This document shows, piece after piece, positions 36,449 to 45,204 of a stretch of 64,000 bases of DNA. This DNA is from Nocardioides aquaticus. Its GTDB lineage: Bacteria; Actinomycetota; Actinomycetes; Propionibacteriales; Nocardioidaceae. Location: NCBI RefSeq assembly GCF_018459925.1, contig NZ_CP075371.1, positions 1,674,001 through 1,738,000 on the forward strand. Direction: 5' to 3'. The notes under the pieces are model-generated. The model was not told where the DNA came from and did not search any database. It saw only the letters and a program-made list of their open reading frames with translations. Position 1 is the first letter of the stretch. The number at the start of each line of letters is the position of its first letter. A program made the translations under genes and the position numbers.

Positions 36449-37570
36449 TCAGTCGGGTTGTTGTCTTCTGCGGCGGGCTCGGGCGAGGGCGTCGAGGTTT
36501 TTCTGGTCGGCTTCGGGGAGCGCGTGCAGGTATTTCTGGGTGGTCTGGATCTGGGCGTGTCCCATGCGTTCCATGACGCTTCTGAGGTCGGATCCTTCGG
36601 CGAGGAGCCAGGAGGCGTGGGCGTGGCGCAGGTCGTGCATGCGGACGGCGAAGTCGACGCCGCTGGCCTTGATGGCGGGCTGCCAGACGCGGGTGCGGAA
36701 GGTGTTGCGGGAGATCGGGGTGCCGGTGGTGGTGGTGAACAGGTGCTGGTCGCGGCCGATGCCCAGGGTCTTGATGTGCTGGGCGACCGCGTCGAGCCAG
36801 GCTTCGTCGACGCCGAAGGTGCGGGGTTCGTTGTCCTTGGGGTAGGGCTTAGCGACGTAGCGTCCGCCGGTGGGGGAGTGCTTGGTGGAGACCTCGATGA
36901 TGGTCTCCTCCACGGTCACCTGCTTCCTGAGGAAGTCGATGTGCCGCGGGCGGAGCGCGATCAGCTCGCCCCACCGCATGCCGGTCTCGATGGCGGTCTC
37001 GACCAGCAGCCGGTACCGGTCTGGGATCGCGGCGACGAGCTGGTCGTACTCGGTCGGGGTCAGCGTGCGGGTTTTGCGGACGATGATCTTCGGCAGCTCG
37101 GTGTGCTCACACGGGTTCGCCACGATGAGCTTGTCGCGGACCGCTCGCTTGAAGATGGAGTGGAGCATGGTCTGGTATTTCCGGATGGACCGTGGCGACA
37201 GGCCCTGGCCGGCGGCCTGGGTCACCCAGTCTTGGACCAGGGAGCCGGTGATCTGGTACATCAGCTTCCTGCCGAAGAACGGGTAGAAGTGCTTGTTCAG
37301 GTTGGAGACGTAGGCGGCCTTGGTGGTGGGCTCGATGTGCTTGCTGGGAAGCCAGTCGTTCTCGACGTAGTCGCGGAACGTGATCGCGCCGAGGGTGGCG
37401 TCGCGCCAGGCGCCGGCCAGGACCTTCTGCTCTTCGCGGTGGGCGGCCCGCTCGGCGGCGCGGCGGGTGGGGTGGGTGCCGGCGGATCGGACCCTGCCTT
37501 CGGGGTCGCGGTAGCAGGCCAGGTAGCGGGTGGTGCCGTCGTTCCTCTTTCGTTCGACCACGTACGCCAT
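36449..37570 (-). CDS. Tyrosine integrase (first)
   Basis: A 373-residue phage/ICE integrase with N-terminal arm-binding part (YLACYRDPEGRVRSAG), SAM-like core domain and catalytic domain. Catalytic residues visible: Arg199 in ETGMRWGEL, His312 and Arg315 in HDLRHAHAS, His338 in MGHAQIQTT and Tyr347. Its start lies about 170 bases from a 3' tRNA fragment, the likely attachment site. Confidence 0.94.
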   Translation of the reverse strand: MAYVVERKRNDGTTRYLACYRDPEGRVRSAGTHPTRRAAERAAHREEQKVLAGAWRDATLGAITFRDYVENDWLPSKHIEPTTKAAYVSNLNKHFYPFFGRKLMYQITGSLVQDWVTQAAGQGLSPRSIRKYQTMLHSIFKRAVRDKLIVANPCEHTELPKIIVRKTRTLTPTEYDQLVAAIPDRYRLLVETAIETGMRWGELIALRPRHIDFLRKQVTVEETIIEVSTKHSPTGGRYVAKPYPKDNEPRTFGVDEAWLDAVAQHIKTLGIGRDQHLFTTTTGTPISRNTFRTRVWQPAIKASGVDFAVRMHDLRHAHASWLLAEGSDLRSVMERMGHAQIQTTQKYLHALPEADQKNLDALARARRRRQQPD

Positions 37571-37670
37571 CGCGGTTGCCCTCCCGATCCAGGCATGTCA
37601 GCGAGATGTCAGCGAACCTTGCCGAAAGTCAGCGAAGAGTGGTGAAGGTCCGCGGAAACTAGAAAGTGCC

Positions 37671-37684
37671 TTCTGACCTGCGAC
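37671..37684 (+). repeat. Recurring TTCTGACCTGCG motif, copy at 37.67 kb
   Basis: TTCTGACCTGCGAC here resembles copies at 22498-22510, 37804-37814 and 58729-58742. This copy and the one in the IS1380 left end share a longer context, AAAGTGC before and a TAT/AAT after the motif. Confidence 0.55.
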
Positions 37685-37743
37685 TATACCTCACAGTGGC
37701 TCACTTTGAGCGTGGCCTGAACGGCTTGTATGAAGGGTGCTGG

Positions 37744-37791
37744 TTTCACTCATAACCCAGAGGTCGCAGGTTCAAATCCTGCCCCCGCTAC
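37744..37791 (+). other. 3' part of a tRNA-Met-like gene, probable attachment site
   Basis: From the CAT anticodon position (37751-37753) the sequence follows a tRNA: AACCCAGAGGTCGCAGG, TTCAAATCCTGC (T-loop TTCAAAT) and acceptor CCCCCGCTAC. No matching 5' acceptor strand or D-arm is found upstream and the anticodon stem does not pair, so this is not a working tRNA. Such fragments are left at one end when an element integrates at a tRNA 3' end; the adjacent integrase supports that. Confidence 0.75.
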
Positions 37792-37798
37792 AAGAAGA

Positions 37799-37834
37799 TG
37801 GCCCCTGACCTGCGAAAACGCAGGTCAGGGGCCA
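37799..37834 (+). terminator. Strong hairpin terminator-like structure after the tRNA fragment
   Basis: Perfect 16-bp arms TGGCCCCTGACCTGCG (37799-37814) and CGCAGGTCAGGGGCCA (37819-37834) with an AAAA loop, followed by CTTGGTTTTC. It would end transcription of the original tRNA gene. Both arms carry the recurring CTGACCTGCG motif. Confidence 0.75.
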
Positions 37835-38408
37835 CTTGGTTTTCTGAACCAGAAGCCGTTACTCCCCGTTTACTCCCCGAAAACGATTCGCGCACGTGTC
37901 TCTTCTTGGTAGCTGGACGCCGATTGGGACGGCGCCGCCGACCATGCTGCCAAGGCTAGATCGGCGTTCCTGGAGTCGAAAGCGTTCGCGGGACCCTGCA
38001 GTCTGCGACGGCCGGCCAGACCAAGATGGGTCTCAGGCTTCACAAGCGCCACTCTGGACGATCGTCGCCGGAAACGAGCAGCGCGCCTCTTCTCGGTCGC
38101 GCAGGCTCGCGTGCTGCACGCCCAGCCGCTCTCCCCCAACTACGGATCACGAGTCGAACGCCCCGACATTCATGTACGAAGGTCGATGCCAATGGGCGAC
38201 CGCCGGCCGGGTCGTGGAGAGCGTGATCGTAGCGGCCTTGGAAGCGTCCGAGGGTGATCGGAGCGGCCCCTTGTCGTCCGACAACACCCGAGACTTGTGG
38301 TCGTCATGAAACCAGTTGTCAGAGGTTCGAGCGCGCTCTGGCGACCCGCAGCGCCGTGTCATGAGACGACCCCCCGTCAAGATCATGCTGCCGCACCATG
38401 ACCGTGGG
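37835..38408. other. Junction without supported genes
   Basis: About 570 bases between the tRNA fragment and the second integrase. Several overlapping frames exist on both strands but none has a ribosome site, a recognisable domain or a protein-like composition. It may hold the second element's attachment site; no repeat supporting that was identified. Confidence 0.5.
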
Positions 38409-39584
38409 TCAGTCGTTCCTGGCTGGCGGCCTCGCCCCGGCGAAGGTCTGAAGAATCTGTGTCACGTCGGGTGTGGACCGGTTCTTCTCGATGTAGAACT
38501 CTTTCGTGATCGCGTCGGACGTGTGACCGAGGACTCGGGCTGCGGTGTCGGAGTCGACGAGGCGATCGATGAGTGTCGCGACGGTCTTCCGGAAGGTGTG
38601 GGGTGTCACCCACTCGAAGCCGGTATCTGCTCGGATGGTGCGCCACCGACGCTCGATATTGCCGACTTGGTGCCATGTGCCGTTCCGTGTGGCGAAGACA
38701 GCGTTGTAGTGGTTCGAAGGCTGCTCGATGCGTCGCCTCATCAGGACGTCGACCGCGAACGGCGGGAGAGCGATCTTGCGCTGGGACGCGTCGGTCTTAG
38801 GTTTCGGCTTCCGATAGGTCCCTTGACCGGTCTCGGTTTTGATCGTTCCTGTGACGGCAACGGTCGGTGGCGTCACTGCGAAGTCGATATCGCTCCAGCG
38901 AAGGGCAAGTATCTCCCCGATTCGGCAACCGGTCGCGAGCAGGAGATCGACGATGTCCGGCATGTCCCGGTTCGGTCGCGGGCCGGGCCGCTTCTTCGTC
39001 ATCCAAGTGTTCACGGCCGAACGCACGGCGTTGAGATCCTCCACTGACAGAGCTTGCACTTCCTTCTTCTGTCCCCGAAGGCGCGACGTCGAGGTCACAG
39101 GGTTGGCCGGAAGAGCGTCGTCGATGACAGCGGCATCGAACATCATCTTCAGGACTGTCTTGGTCTTCTTGCGTCGGCTGTGCGAGTCCTGGGCCTTGAT
39201 GAGCCGTTCAAGGCGTCCCGCCGTCGCCTCTCGCAACCGGATGTTGCCGATGGCTGGATTGATTACGTTGTCGACGATGCGCTCGTACTCGTTCGCAGTG
39301 GTCGCCTCAGATCGTTGCTCGGCACGGTAGAGCGTCAGCCAGAGCAGGGCGACTTGGTTAATCCGCATATCTGGGCCGATCAGATCCCCAGTGGGCGCGC
39401 TGCGGTCCGCGATCTTGACCTTCAGTTCTCGCTCGGCGGCGGATGCGCTTCGTCCGGTCCCCGTAATCTCGCGCGTGACTCCGTCGAGATCTCGAAAGCG
39501 CGTTCGTGCGCGGTGGACACCAGGGCGCACCTCGGTCGCCTTGATGCTTCCGAAGGTTCCGATGGGAAGCGGGGGGCGGGCCAT
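38409..39584 (-). CDS. Tyrosine integrase (second)
   Basis: A 391-residue integrase unrelated in detail to the first. Core-binding domain at about 70-150; catalytic set Arg221 (TGCRIGEILALRW), His329 and Arg332 (PHTFRKTVATL), His354 (LGHTSDAI) and Tyr364. ATG at 39584. It follows the excisionase-like gene by 28 bases on the same strand, a xis-int pair. Confidence 0.93.
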   Translation of the reverse strand: MARPPLPIGTFGSIKATEVRPGVHRARTRFRDLDGVTREITGTGRSASAAERELKVKIADRSAPTGDLIGPDMRINQVALLWLTLYRAEQRSEATTANEYERIVDNVINPAIGNIRLREATAGRLERLIKAQDSHSRRKKTKTVLKMMFDAAVIDDALPANPVTSTSRLRGQKKEVQALSVEDLNAVRSAVNTWMTKKRPGPRPNRDMPDIVDLLLATGCRIGEILALRWSDIDFAVTPPTVAVTGTIKTETGQGTYRKPKPKTDASQRKIALPPFAVDVLMRRRIEQPSNHYNAVFATRNGTWHQVGNIERRWRTIRADTGFEWVTPHTFRKTVATLIDRLVDSDTAARVLGHTSDAITKEFYIEKNRSTPDVTQILQTFAGARPPARND

Positions 39585-39612
39585 GGCGGTTTCCGTTCTG
39601 CGGTTCTGCAGT

Positions 39613-39963
39613 TTATCGCTGTCGGGGCCTCGAACGCCGTGACATGGAACCTAGCGCGCCGGATGGGGACGCAGCGCCTCGTGTGTCTGCGTGGATGTGA
39701 TCCGACTCCGGATCATCAAAGGCCTCGGCGTGTGCCTCAATCCATGCGTCGAGATCTGAGCGGCGGTAGCGCAGGGCGCCGCCCGCCTTCACCGCCCGCG
39801 GTCCGAACCCCGGTCGGCGGGTGCGCCACGTGTAGAGCGTCGATTTTGCGATCCCAAGATAGGTGGCCGCCTGGGCGATATTCATCGTTGCAGACAAGAG
39901 GGTGAGGGTCGTCTGTCTGATCGGTTGCGCGCGGACTTGTTGGATTGCCTGCTGGTCGCTCAT
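39613..39963 (-). CDS. Excisionase-like helix-turn-helix protein
   Basis: A 116-residue protein with a MerR/excisionase winged HTH: MNIAQAATYLGIAKSTLYTW, then RPGFGPRAVKAGGALRYRRS and DLDAWIEAH. ATG 39963 is chosen over an upstream one because it opens the plausible N-terminus SDQQAIQQV. Directly precedes the second integrase. Confidence 0.82.
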   Translation of the reverse strand: MSDQQAIQQVRAQPIRQTTLTLLSATMNIAQAATYLGIAKSTLYTWRTRRPGFGPRAVKAGGALRYRRSDLDAWIEAHAEAFDDPESDHIHADTRGAASPSGALGSMSRRSRPRQR

Positions 39964-40029
39964 GTCGACTCCTTGTCTCGGCCAGCGTCGGGAACGTGTC
40001 GTCCTATCCCGCGCCACTGCGTCCTGTGG

Positions 40030-41672
40030 TCACCTAGGGAGGCGAGTAGGTCGGGAGCGATCAGCGAGGTTGGAGTTCCTGTGAGCGGGCTCCATGCCCT
40101 CTACAGCCCGGCCGGTTCGGACGTTGGCGGCGCCGCGTTGGGCTTGAGTTTCGTTGCCCATTGCAGGGCAAGACGTCATCCCCTTAGTGGGCTGCTCCCC
40201 GATCACGGCCAACTGTCGGTGGGCGGCGGTCGACGCCGCCTTGGAGCTGGCTTGCTGAACCGCGCGGTTTGAAGTCCTCAACGCCTGCGTGACCGGCGCC
40301 GGGAGTTGAACCATGCGCTTGGACAAGATGTCGGCGGGGGAGACCCAGACGGCGTCGCCGGAGGGGTCTGGTGTGGTTAGGCCGGTTTCGATGTCGTTGT
40401 GGGCTCGGTGGGAGAGCGCGCGTGCTCGGCCGATGAGGCCGGGCTGGTTGACCTTCTCGGCGAGGACGTCGGCGAGCTCTGGAGCACTCTCGATCGCGGC
40501 CAAGGTCGCGCTCAGTGCGCGCTCAAGGCCGGGGTGCTGGGCGATGACGTCCGGGGGAACGTGGTCGTCGCGTCGTGGGTGAGCTCCCGGTAGGCGGCGC
40601 GCAGTTCCGCCGACGCGCGGAGCAGCTTGGAGTCGGGCCGGTCGGTGGGGGCGGGGAGGTCGTCCCATCGGCTGGCCAGGTTGTTCCAGGCTCGGCCGAC
40701 CGTGGCGAGGGACGAGGCGAGTCGGTCTGTCGGCGGGTCGCCGGCGGCAGAGGTCGGGGCTGCGTGGTTGCGGGAGTCGGCGTCGACCAGGAGCAGACCG
40801 ACGCCGGCGATGAGGGCTTGGGTGCGACTCGCGGTGACGTTGTCGGCGGCCGAGGATCGGGCGGCGAGGGTGCGGTGGGCCTGGATGTCCCAGCCGGCCA
40901 GGGCGCGCGCGATGCGGTTGTGGTCGGCTGCGGGTGGGCGCGCTTCGCCGGTGACGCCGGCGACGAATCCGCCGGCAAGGTATCGGCCAGCGATCGCCTC
41001 CGCGGTGGCGAATCGGCCCACCCACGTTGCGGTCGGTGCGACGACGTAGGGGGACTGGACCGTGGACAGCGCGACCTTACGGCCGGCCTGACGGGCCTCG
41101 CGGTACCGGTCGCGACCGTGAGCGTAAAGAGCGACGCTGCCGGCGTGCGCGGCGACGTAGAGCGCGTGCATGGTCCTGGACCGGGCTGCCTGCAGGTCCA
41201 GGCGTAGCGCGGGGCCGTGGCCGGAGATCCCGGGGCCGTAGCGGCGGACCAGGCTGCCTGCGGCCTGCAGCGTCTCGGCCATGTGGGCCAGGCGGGGATC
41301 AGGGACTCCGCGGCCGGGCCACCCGGCGGTCAGGCTGTTGTCGATGTTGGCCGCGTGGGCGACCAGGCGCTCCATGGGCCGGTCGTGCGGCTCGTGGGTG
41401 TATCTGGTGCGGGGGAGGGCCGTCCAGAGGTCGCTGGCGGCCGTCACGAGGGCCGGCCACCCCCGAACCAGGCTGCCGGCGTTGTCTCCGTCGACGTCGA
41501 GCAGCAGAAGCCGCGCCTGGTGGTCGACGTCGGCGAGCATCTCGCCCACAGTGCGGATGTCGCCTGTCGTGAAGGGGATGGCATCGACGTCGAACAGCTC
41601 CGCCTCGGCTGCGGCGAACTCAACGCCGAGGGTGCCGGTCGCCGGGGTTGGTGGTCGCGGGTTAGCAGCCAA
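40030..41672 (-). CDS. Large helical hypothetical protein, frameshifted
   Basis: Two minus-strand frames join into one protein of about 547 residues. The first runs from TTG 41672 (which overlaps the upstream stop) with ELFDVDAIPFTTGDIRTVGE and many alanine-rich helices. It breaks at a run of five C (40553-40557 on the plus strand as G); one extra base would continue FPPDVIAQHPGLERALSATL to 40030. No family recognised; a Gln/Ala-rich C-terminus. Companion of the next upstream gene and likely part of the mobile element's backbone. Confidence 0.6.
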
Positions 41673-42261
41673 GGTGCTTGGCCTCCCGTAGCAGGTCGCA
41701 CACATCGACCACCAGCTGCGAGCCGTGCACCAGGTCGGCACGCCACAGAGGCAGTGGCCGGCTCAGCTCCTCCACTTCGGTGAGCAGCTGCGCTGCGGTG
41801 TGCACGTCGACCGCGTCAACGTCCATCTCGAGGTCCATCTCGAGGTCCATCTCGAGGTCCATCTCGAGGTCCATCTCGAGGTCCATCTCGAGGTCAGTGT
41901 GGTCCTTGGGGAGCATCAGTTGCGTCTGGCTGTGAGCGAGGTAGATGCCCAAGCCGAGGGAGTGCAGGGGTGATGTCGGCCCTTCCTCATCTGCGCGGGC
42001 CCAGACCGTCCTGGCGGCCTGGTGGAGCAGCTGCGATATCGAGTCCAGTCGACGCCAGACCTCCTGTGGGGTCTCGTCGGGGCCGTGCCCGAGGACCTGG
42101 CTCGAGGGATCGGTGCTGGGGTTGATGGTCGTTCCTCCGGATCTCGTCTCGGTCGGCGGCCCGGACGAGCCGCCGTCCTCATCAAGCCACGTCGGGACGA
42201 CCCGGCGCCGGCCGGCAAGTCGGGCCTGTGGATAACCGGGGTGATGTCGGTGGCAGGGCAC
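41662..42261 (-). CDS. Hypothetical protein with (DLEM)6 repeat
   Basis: About 199 residues. The start is uncertain: GTG 42261 is used because no in-frame ATG lies nearer. Recognisable parts are PQEVWRRLDSISQLLHQAAR and LGIYLAHSQTQLMLPKDHTD, followed by six DLEM units and then VHTAAQLLTEVEELSRPLPL. The acidic repeat would form a highly charged segment. The stop overlaps the TTG start of the following gene, so the two are coupled. No family recognised. Confidence 0.6.
   Translation of the reverse strand: MPCHRHHPGYPQARLAGRRRVVPTWLDEDGGSSGPPTETRSGGTTINPSTDPSSQVLGHGPDETPQEVWRRLDSISQLLHQAARTVWARADEEGPTSPLHSLGLGIYLAHSQTQLMLPKDHTDLEMDLEMDLEMDLEMDLEMDLEMDVDAVDVHTAAQLLTEVEELSRPLPLWRADLVHGSQLVVDVCDLLREAKHLGC
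41821..41892 (+). repeat. Six perfect 12-bp tandem repeats
   Basis: GTCCATCTCGAG is repeated six times without error, encoding (DLEM)6 on the minus strand. The period keeps the frame; perfect identity suggests recent expansion. Confidence 0.95.
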
Positions 42262-42374
42262 AAACTGGACACGGTCGCCTAGGGCGCGCCGAGGTCGTCG
42301 GACGATCACCGACACGCCAAGTCGGCCAACAAGCACTAGTGGCAACAGCCACGGGCGACAGGAGGCTGGTGGCG

Positions 42375-43274
42375 ATGAAGATGCCGATGACGGTGTTGAA
42401 GGCAACGACGTTCTGGCCGGCCGCGCTGGTCAGTTTTGTGCTGTTCATGGTGGTCCTGGCGCTCGCGCCACCGTTTTTGTCGCTGCCGCTGGTGCTGGCG
42501 GCGACGGCCCTGCTGGTGGTGCTGGGCATTGGTCGACTTGAGGGGCCGACGGTTGAGCTGCTGACCGCCTCCAGGGCCGCGACCGTGGGGGAGCGGCAGG
42601 TGGTGGTGAACGTCGTCGACGGCTTGGGCCAGGTCGGGATCACCGACCTCGAGCTGCTGGTGCGTCGTCGCCAGCGTGCCTCGACGCCGGCGGTGATGGT
42701 TCTCGGTCGACGCTCTGTGGTGCTGACTCTTGGGCTGGTCGAGGCCGTGTACCGCGGCTGGGTGGACACCGAAGAGGTGGCGGCGCTTGTGGCGCAGGCG
42801 GTCGCGGCGCGACGTGCACGCCAGCCCCGCGCCGAGCTCGCGGGCCTGGTGGCCACGAGTCCGTGGCGCGCGGTCGTCACGGTCTTCCGAGGGGTAGGGG
42901 CGGCGTTCGCCTGGCTGCCGTTCGTGGGGATGGCCTGGGCGCTGCGCGGCGTGGTTGCGGTGATCTGCGTGCTGCAGTCGGTCGTCGAGGGACGAGCGAC
43001 TGTTGGCCTGCTGGGCGGCGCCGTGATTGCCCTGACCTACGTGGTGCCGGCAGCCGGGCGAGCCCTGCAGGCGCGCACCGAGGCGATCGGGGACCAGTTC
43101 GTGGTCGAGCAGGGCCTGGGCGGCGTGCTCGCGCGGTTCCTGACTCGCTACGGCCACCCGACCACCGTCGAGCGGCTCCGCCACCTCGAGCAGCAGCCCC
43201 CGCCGCCCGTGCCGAGCCCGTCCACGCCTTTGGCGACGCAGCTCATGCCCCTGACGTCGTTCTCGCTGAACTGA
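42375..43274 (+). CDS. Membrane protein with M48-like features but no HExxH
   Basis: A 299-residue protein with two N-terminal membrane helices (about 10-55) and another pair near 190-240. The segment VVLTLGLVEAVYRGWVDTEE, then VAALVAQAVAARRA, and later AIGDQFVVEQGLGGVLARFL, resembles the layout of M48 peptidases, where the helix after the DEE would carry HExxH; here it reads AQAVA, so no metal site. Possible pseudo-peptidase. ATG 42375 follows GGAGG. Divergent from the DLEM gene. Confidence 0.6.
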   Translation: MKMPMTVLKATTFWPAALVSFVLFMVVLALAPPFLSLPLVLAATALLVVLGIGRLEGPTVELLTASRAATVGERQVVVNVVDGLGQVGITDLELLVRRRQRASTPAVMVLGRRSVVLTLGLVEAVYRGWVDTEEVAALVAQAVAARRARQPRAELAGLVATSPWRAVVTVFRGVGAAFAWLPFVGMAWALRGVVAVICVLQSVVEGRATVGLLGGAVIALTYVVPAAGRALQARTEAIGDQFVVEQGLGGVLARFLTRYGHPTTVERLRHLEQQPPPPVPSPSTPLATQLMPLTSFSLN

Positions 43275-44412
43275 TCGGGCCGCACGAGCTCGCAGCGCCA
43301 GCCGTGGCTACTCGCCGCCTCCGTAGTCGGGGCAGTCGGGTACGCCCGAGGTTGAGTAGTGGACGCAGCCGCGGCCGTCGCCGGCGTTGGGGTGGTGGTT
43401 CATGCACGGCAGCACGGAGAGGGCGTGGGAGCACTCCACCCACCTGGTGAGGGGCCGACCGAGCCGGCCAGGAGAGCTGGTGCGCGTGGGCGCCGTCTGA
43501 GGCGGTGCCAGGGCCACGGAGGCCGGCGTGGAGGGCGCCCCGGCCGGGGCAGCGGTGGTCAACATGGCCGGGGCCCCCTAGCGTCGCGGGCCGCCGCGGC
43601 GGCGCCGATCAACGGCTGCGGGCTGCTGCTGGTTGTAGGCGGCGGTGTCGGTTATTCATGTTGCCGGCCGGAGCGCTCCAGCTCGGCGATCTCGGCGTCG
43701 GGGGAGCGGTCCTCGTCCATGACAGCCGCCCGCTCCGCGGCTGCCTCGCCGGCGCTGATCTCCTCCGTGCGCCTGCGGGCCTGTTCCTCGAGTTCGGCTC
43801 GTGACGAGATGCATCGTCGCTCATGATCTTCCGCCCATGCTGGCCGATGCGCGTCCGCCGGCGCCACTGGATGCCGGCATCGCTGACCTGGAGACGGCAC
43901 TTCGTCGACGAGCTCGGACAACCCTGTCCTATGCACGCACCGGGACGGATCCCGGGTGAGACCCGGGAGACGCAATGGGTGACGCGAGCCGGTCGGCGCA
44001 ACCCTCCTGCCGACGCTCGAGCTGCTACGGCCTGCCCCGGGGGGGTGGTCTCGTCGACATCGATGCCGACGAGGACCTCGCTTCGCCCTCGCCCTCGCCC
44101 TCGCCCTCGCGCCCGGGTCGGGTCCGCGACGTCCAGCGCGGCCGCCAGGTCGGCGACGTCGGTCGTGAGCACCTGCTCGAGGATCGAGGTGATGCTTGTG
44201 GTGGTGCCGTCTTACTCAGCCGCCAGGCGGCCGCCGCAGAGGTACGCGCACCGCCCAGGCGCGTCGCCGGCAGCCGCAAGCCCGAGGGCCCACGTTCAAG
44301 TCCCGGTGACGGTGGCGTGGCTGGTGAGGTGGGCAGCCTGCTGGTGCGCGGCGTCCAAGAGCCGGTATGGCAGCCCGCTGCCCCAGTGGCTGCCCGCTAG
44401 AATTCGCTGCCA
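43275..44412. other. 1.1-kb stretch with only doubtful coding remnants
   Basis: No firm gene. On the minus strand a piece from GTG 44172 reads LTTDVADLAAALDVADPTRA then degrades through a (GCCCTC)n run at 44083-44109. Another minus-strand piece near ATG 43824 starts SDDAS and resumes one frame over as RAELEEQARRRTEEISAGEA to a stop near 43652, which looks like a small frameshifted gene. Composition is protein-like in patches, suggesting decayed element genes. Confidence 0.45.
43308..43565 (-). CDS. Possible small Cys/His-rich protein
   Basis: An 85-residue frame from ATG 43565 whose C-terminal half has a compact pattern CSHALSVLPCMNHHPNAGDG then CVHYSTSGVPDC, plausible as a metal-binding knuckle. 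The N-terminal half is Pro/Ala/Thr-rich and unremarkable. No family recognised. Confidence 0.4.
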   Translation of the reverse strand: MLTTAAPAGAPSTPASVALAPPQTAPTRTSSPGRLGRPLTRWVECSHALSVLPCMNHHPNAGDGRGCVHYSTSGVPDCPDYGGGE

Positions 44413-44832
44413 ATGAGTTGCGTCGACCCCCCGGCAATTAGGGCAGCCCGGGAAAGACTTGGATTGACCCAGCACAGGTTGGCGCGCCTCGTCGGGGTCG
44501 CTGGCGGGGAACGCATTTCGCGTTGGGAGCTCGGTCTCGACGAGCCCCGACCAGATCTGCTGGTCCGTCTCGCTACCGTCCTCGAGTTACCTCCAGCCGA
44601 CCTCCTTGTTGGCGCGCGCCGCGACCTGCGGAAGCTGCGTTACTGCGCTGGCCTGTCCTCACCCGAACTCGCTGCCGCGGTGCACGTGTCGACCCGCAGC
44701 TACGTGCGATGGGAGTCAGGCGCCTGGGTGCGACCGCCCAGTGCCGAGATCCTTCGAGCGCTCGCCCGGGCACTCAACGTCCCCGTGGGGGCCGTCTGCG
44801 ACGCACTGGATCTTGCTGAGCATCCCAAGTAG
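44413..44832 (+). CDS. Tandem XRE helix-turn-helix protein
   Basis: A 139-residue protein made of two XRE domains: RLGLTQHRLARLVGVAGGER then ISRWELGLDEPRPDLLVRLA in the first half, and CAGLSSPELAAAVHVSTRSY then VRWESGAWVRPPSAEILRAL in the second. Two HTH units in one chain could bind adjacent half-sites as a monomer. Likely an element regulator; tail-to-tail with the following ArsR-type gene. Confidence 0.85.
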   Translation: MSCVDPPAIRAARERLGLTQHRLARLVGVAGGERISRWELGLDEPRPDLLVRLATVLELPPADLLVGARRDLRKLRYCAGLSSPELAAAVHVSTRSYVRWESGAWVRPPSAEILRALARALNVPVGAVCDALDLAEHPK

Positions 44833-44837
44833 TCCCG

Positions 44838-45176
44838 TCAGCCGCGCCCGGACGCGTAGCGGGCCCACACCTGGGCGTAATCGGTGATGGTCGCCGTGTC
44901 AGTGCGCCACAGCACCATCTGGCCTCGACGCTTGCTGCGGTCGACATCGGTCCTCACCAGGTCGTGTTGCTCTAGGACCACTAGGTGCCGGTGGATGCTG
45001 GCCACGTGCACACCGATCTGTGCAGCCAGATCGTGCGCGGTCGAGGCGCCCTGCGCCAGTTGACGCAAAATCTCGGTGCGCACGTTGTTGCCGATGATGT
45101 CGATGGCGGCGAGCACATCCTCGGGCATGTCTACGGGCATTGACAGTCGTGGCACGACCGCATTCTGCCCGACCAT
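44838..45176 (-). CDS. ArsR-like winged-helix regulator
   Basis: About 112 residues (ATG 45176; 45140 is possible). The winged helix reads VRTEILRQLAQGASTAHDLA, AQIGVHVASIHRHLVVLEQH, DLVRTDVDRSKRRGQMVLWR. No metal-binding cysteine motif is visible. An inverted repeat CGCAC-TTA-GTGCG lies 16 bases upstream of the start and may be its operator. Confidence 0.8.
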   Translation of the reverse strand: MVGQNAVVPRLSMPVDMPEDVLAAIDIIGNNVRTEILRQLAQGASTAHDLAAQIGVHVASIHRHLVVLEQHDLVRTDVDRSKRRGQMVLWRTDTATITDYAQVWARYASGRG

Positions 45177-45191
45177 GCCGCGTGTCGCTTT

Positions 45192-45204
45192 CGCACTTAG
45201 TGCG
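45192..45204. promoter_or_regulatory. Candidate operator upstream of the ArsR-like gene
   Basis: CGCACTTAGTGCG is an inverted repeat with 5-bp arms and 3-bp centre, within a wider TTTCGC...GCGAAA frame, placed where an autoregulated promoter would lie. Position and symmetry are the only evidence. Confidence 0.4.

Noticed and set aside
37744-37791. A functional tRNA-Met gene
   Set aside because: Only the anticodon-to-3' part fits; no 5' acceptor strand or D-arm lies upstream and the anticodon stem does not pair.
37896-38309. A 137-residue open frame in the integrase junction
   Set aside because: No ribosome site, irregular composition and no recognisable domain; overlapping frames on the other strand look equally random.
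36449-39963. A prophage
   Set aside because: Two integrases and an excisionase-like gene, but no capsid, terminase, tail or lysis genes follow; the cargo is pilus and transfer-type.
41821-41892. CRISPR array
   Set aside because: Units are contiguous 12-mers with no spacers and are in frame within a gene. No CRISPR array or cas gene was found anywhere in the window.
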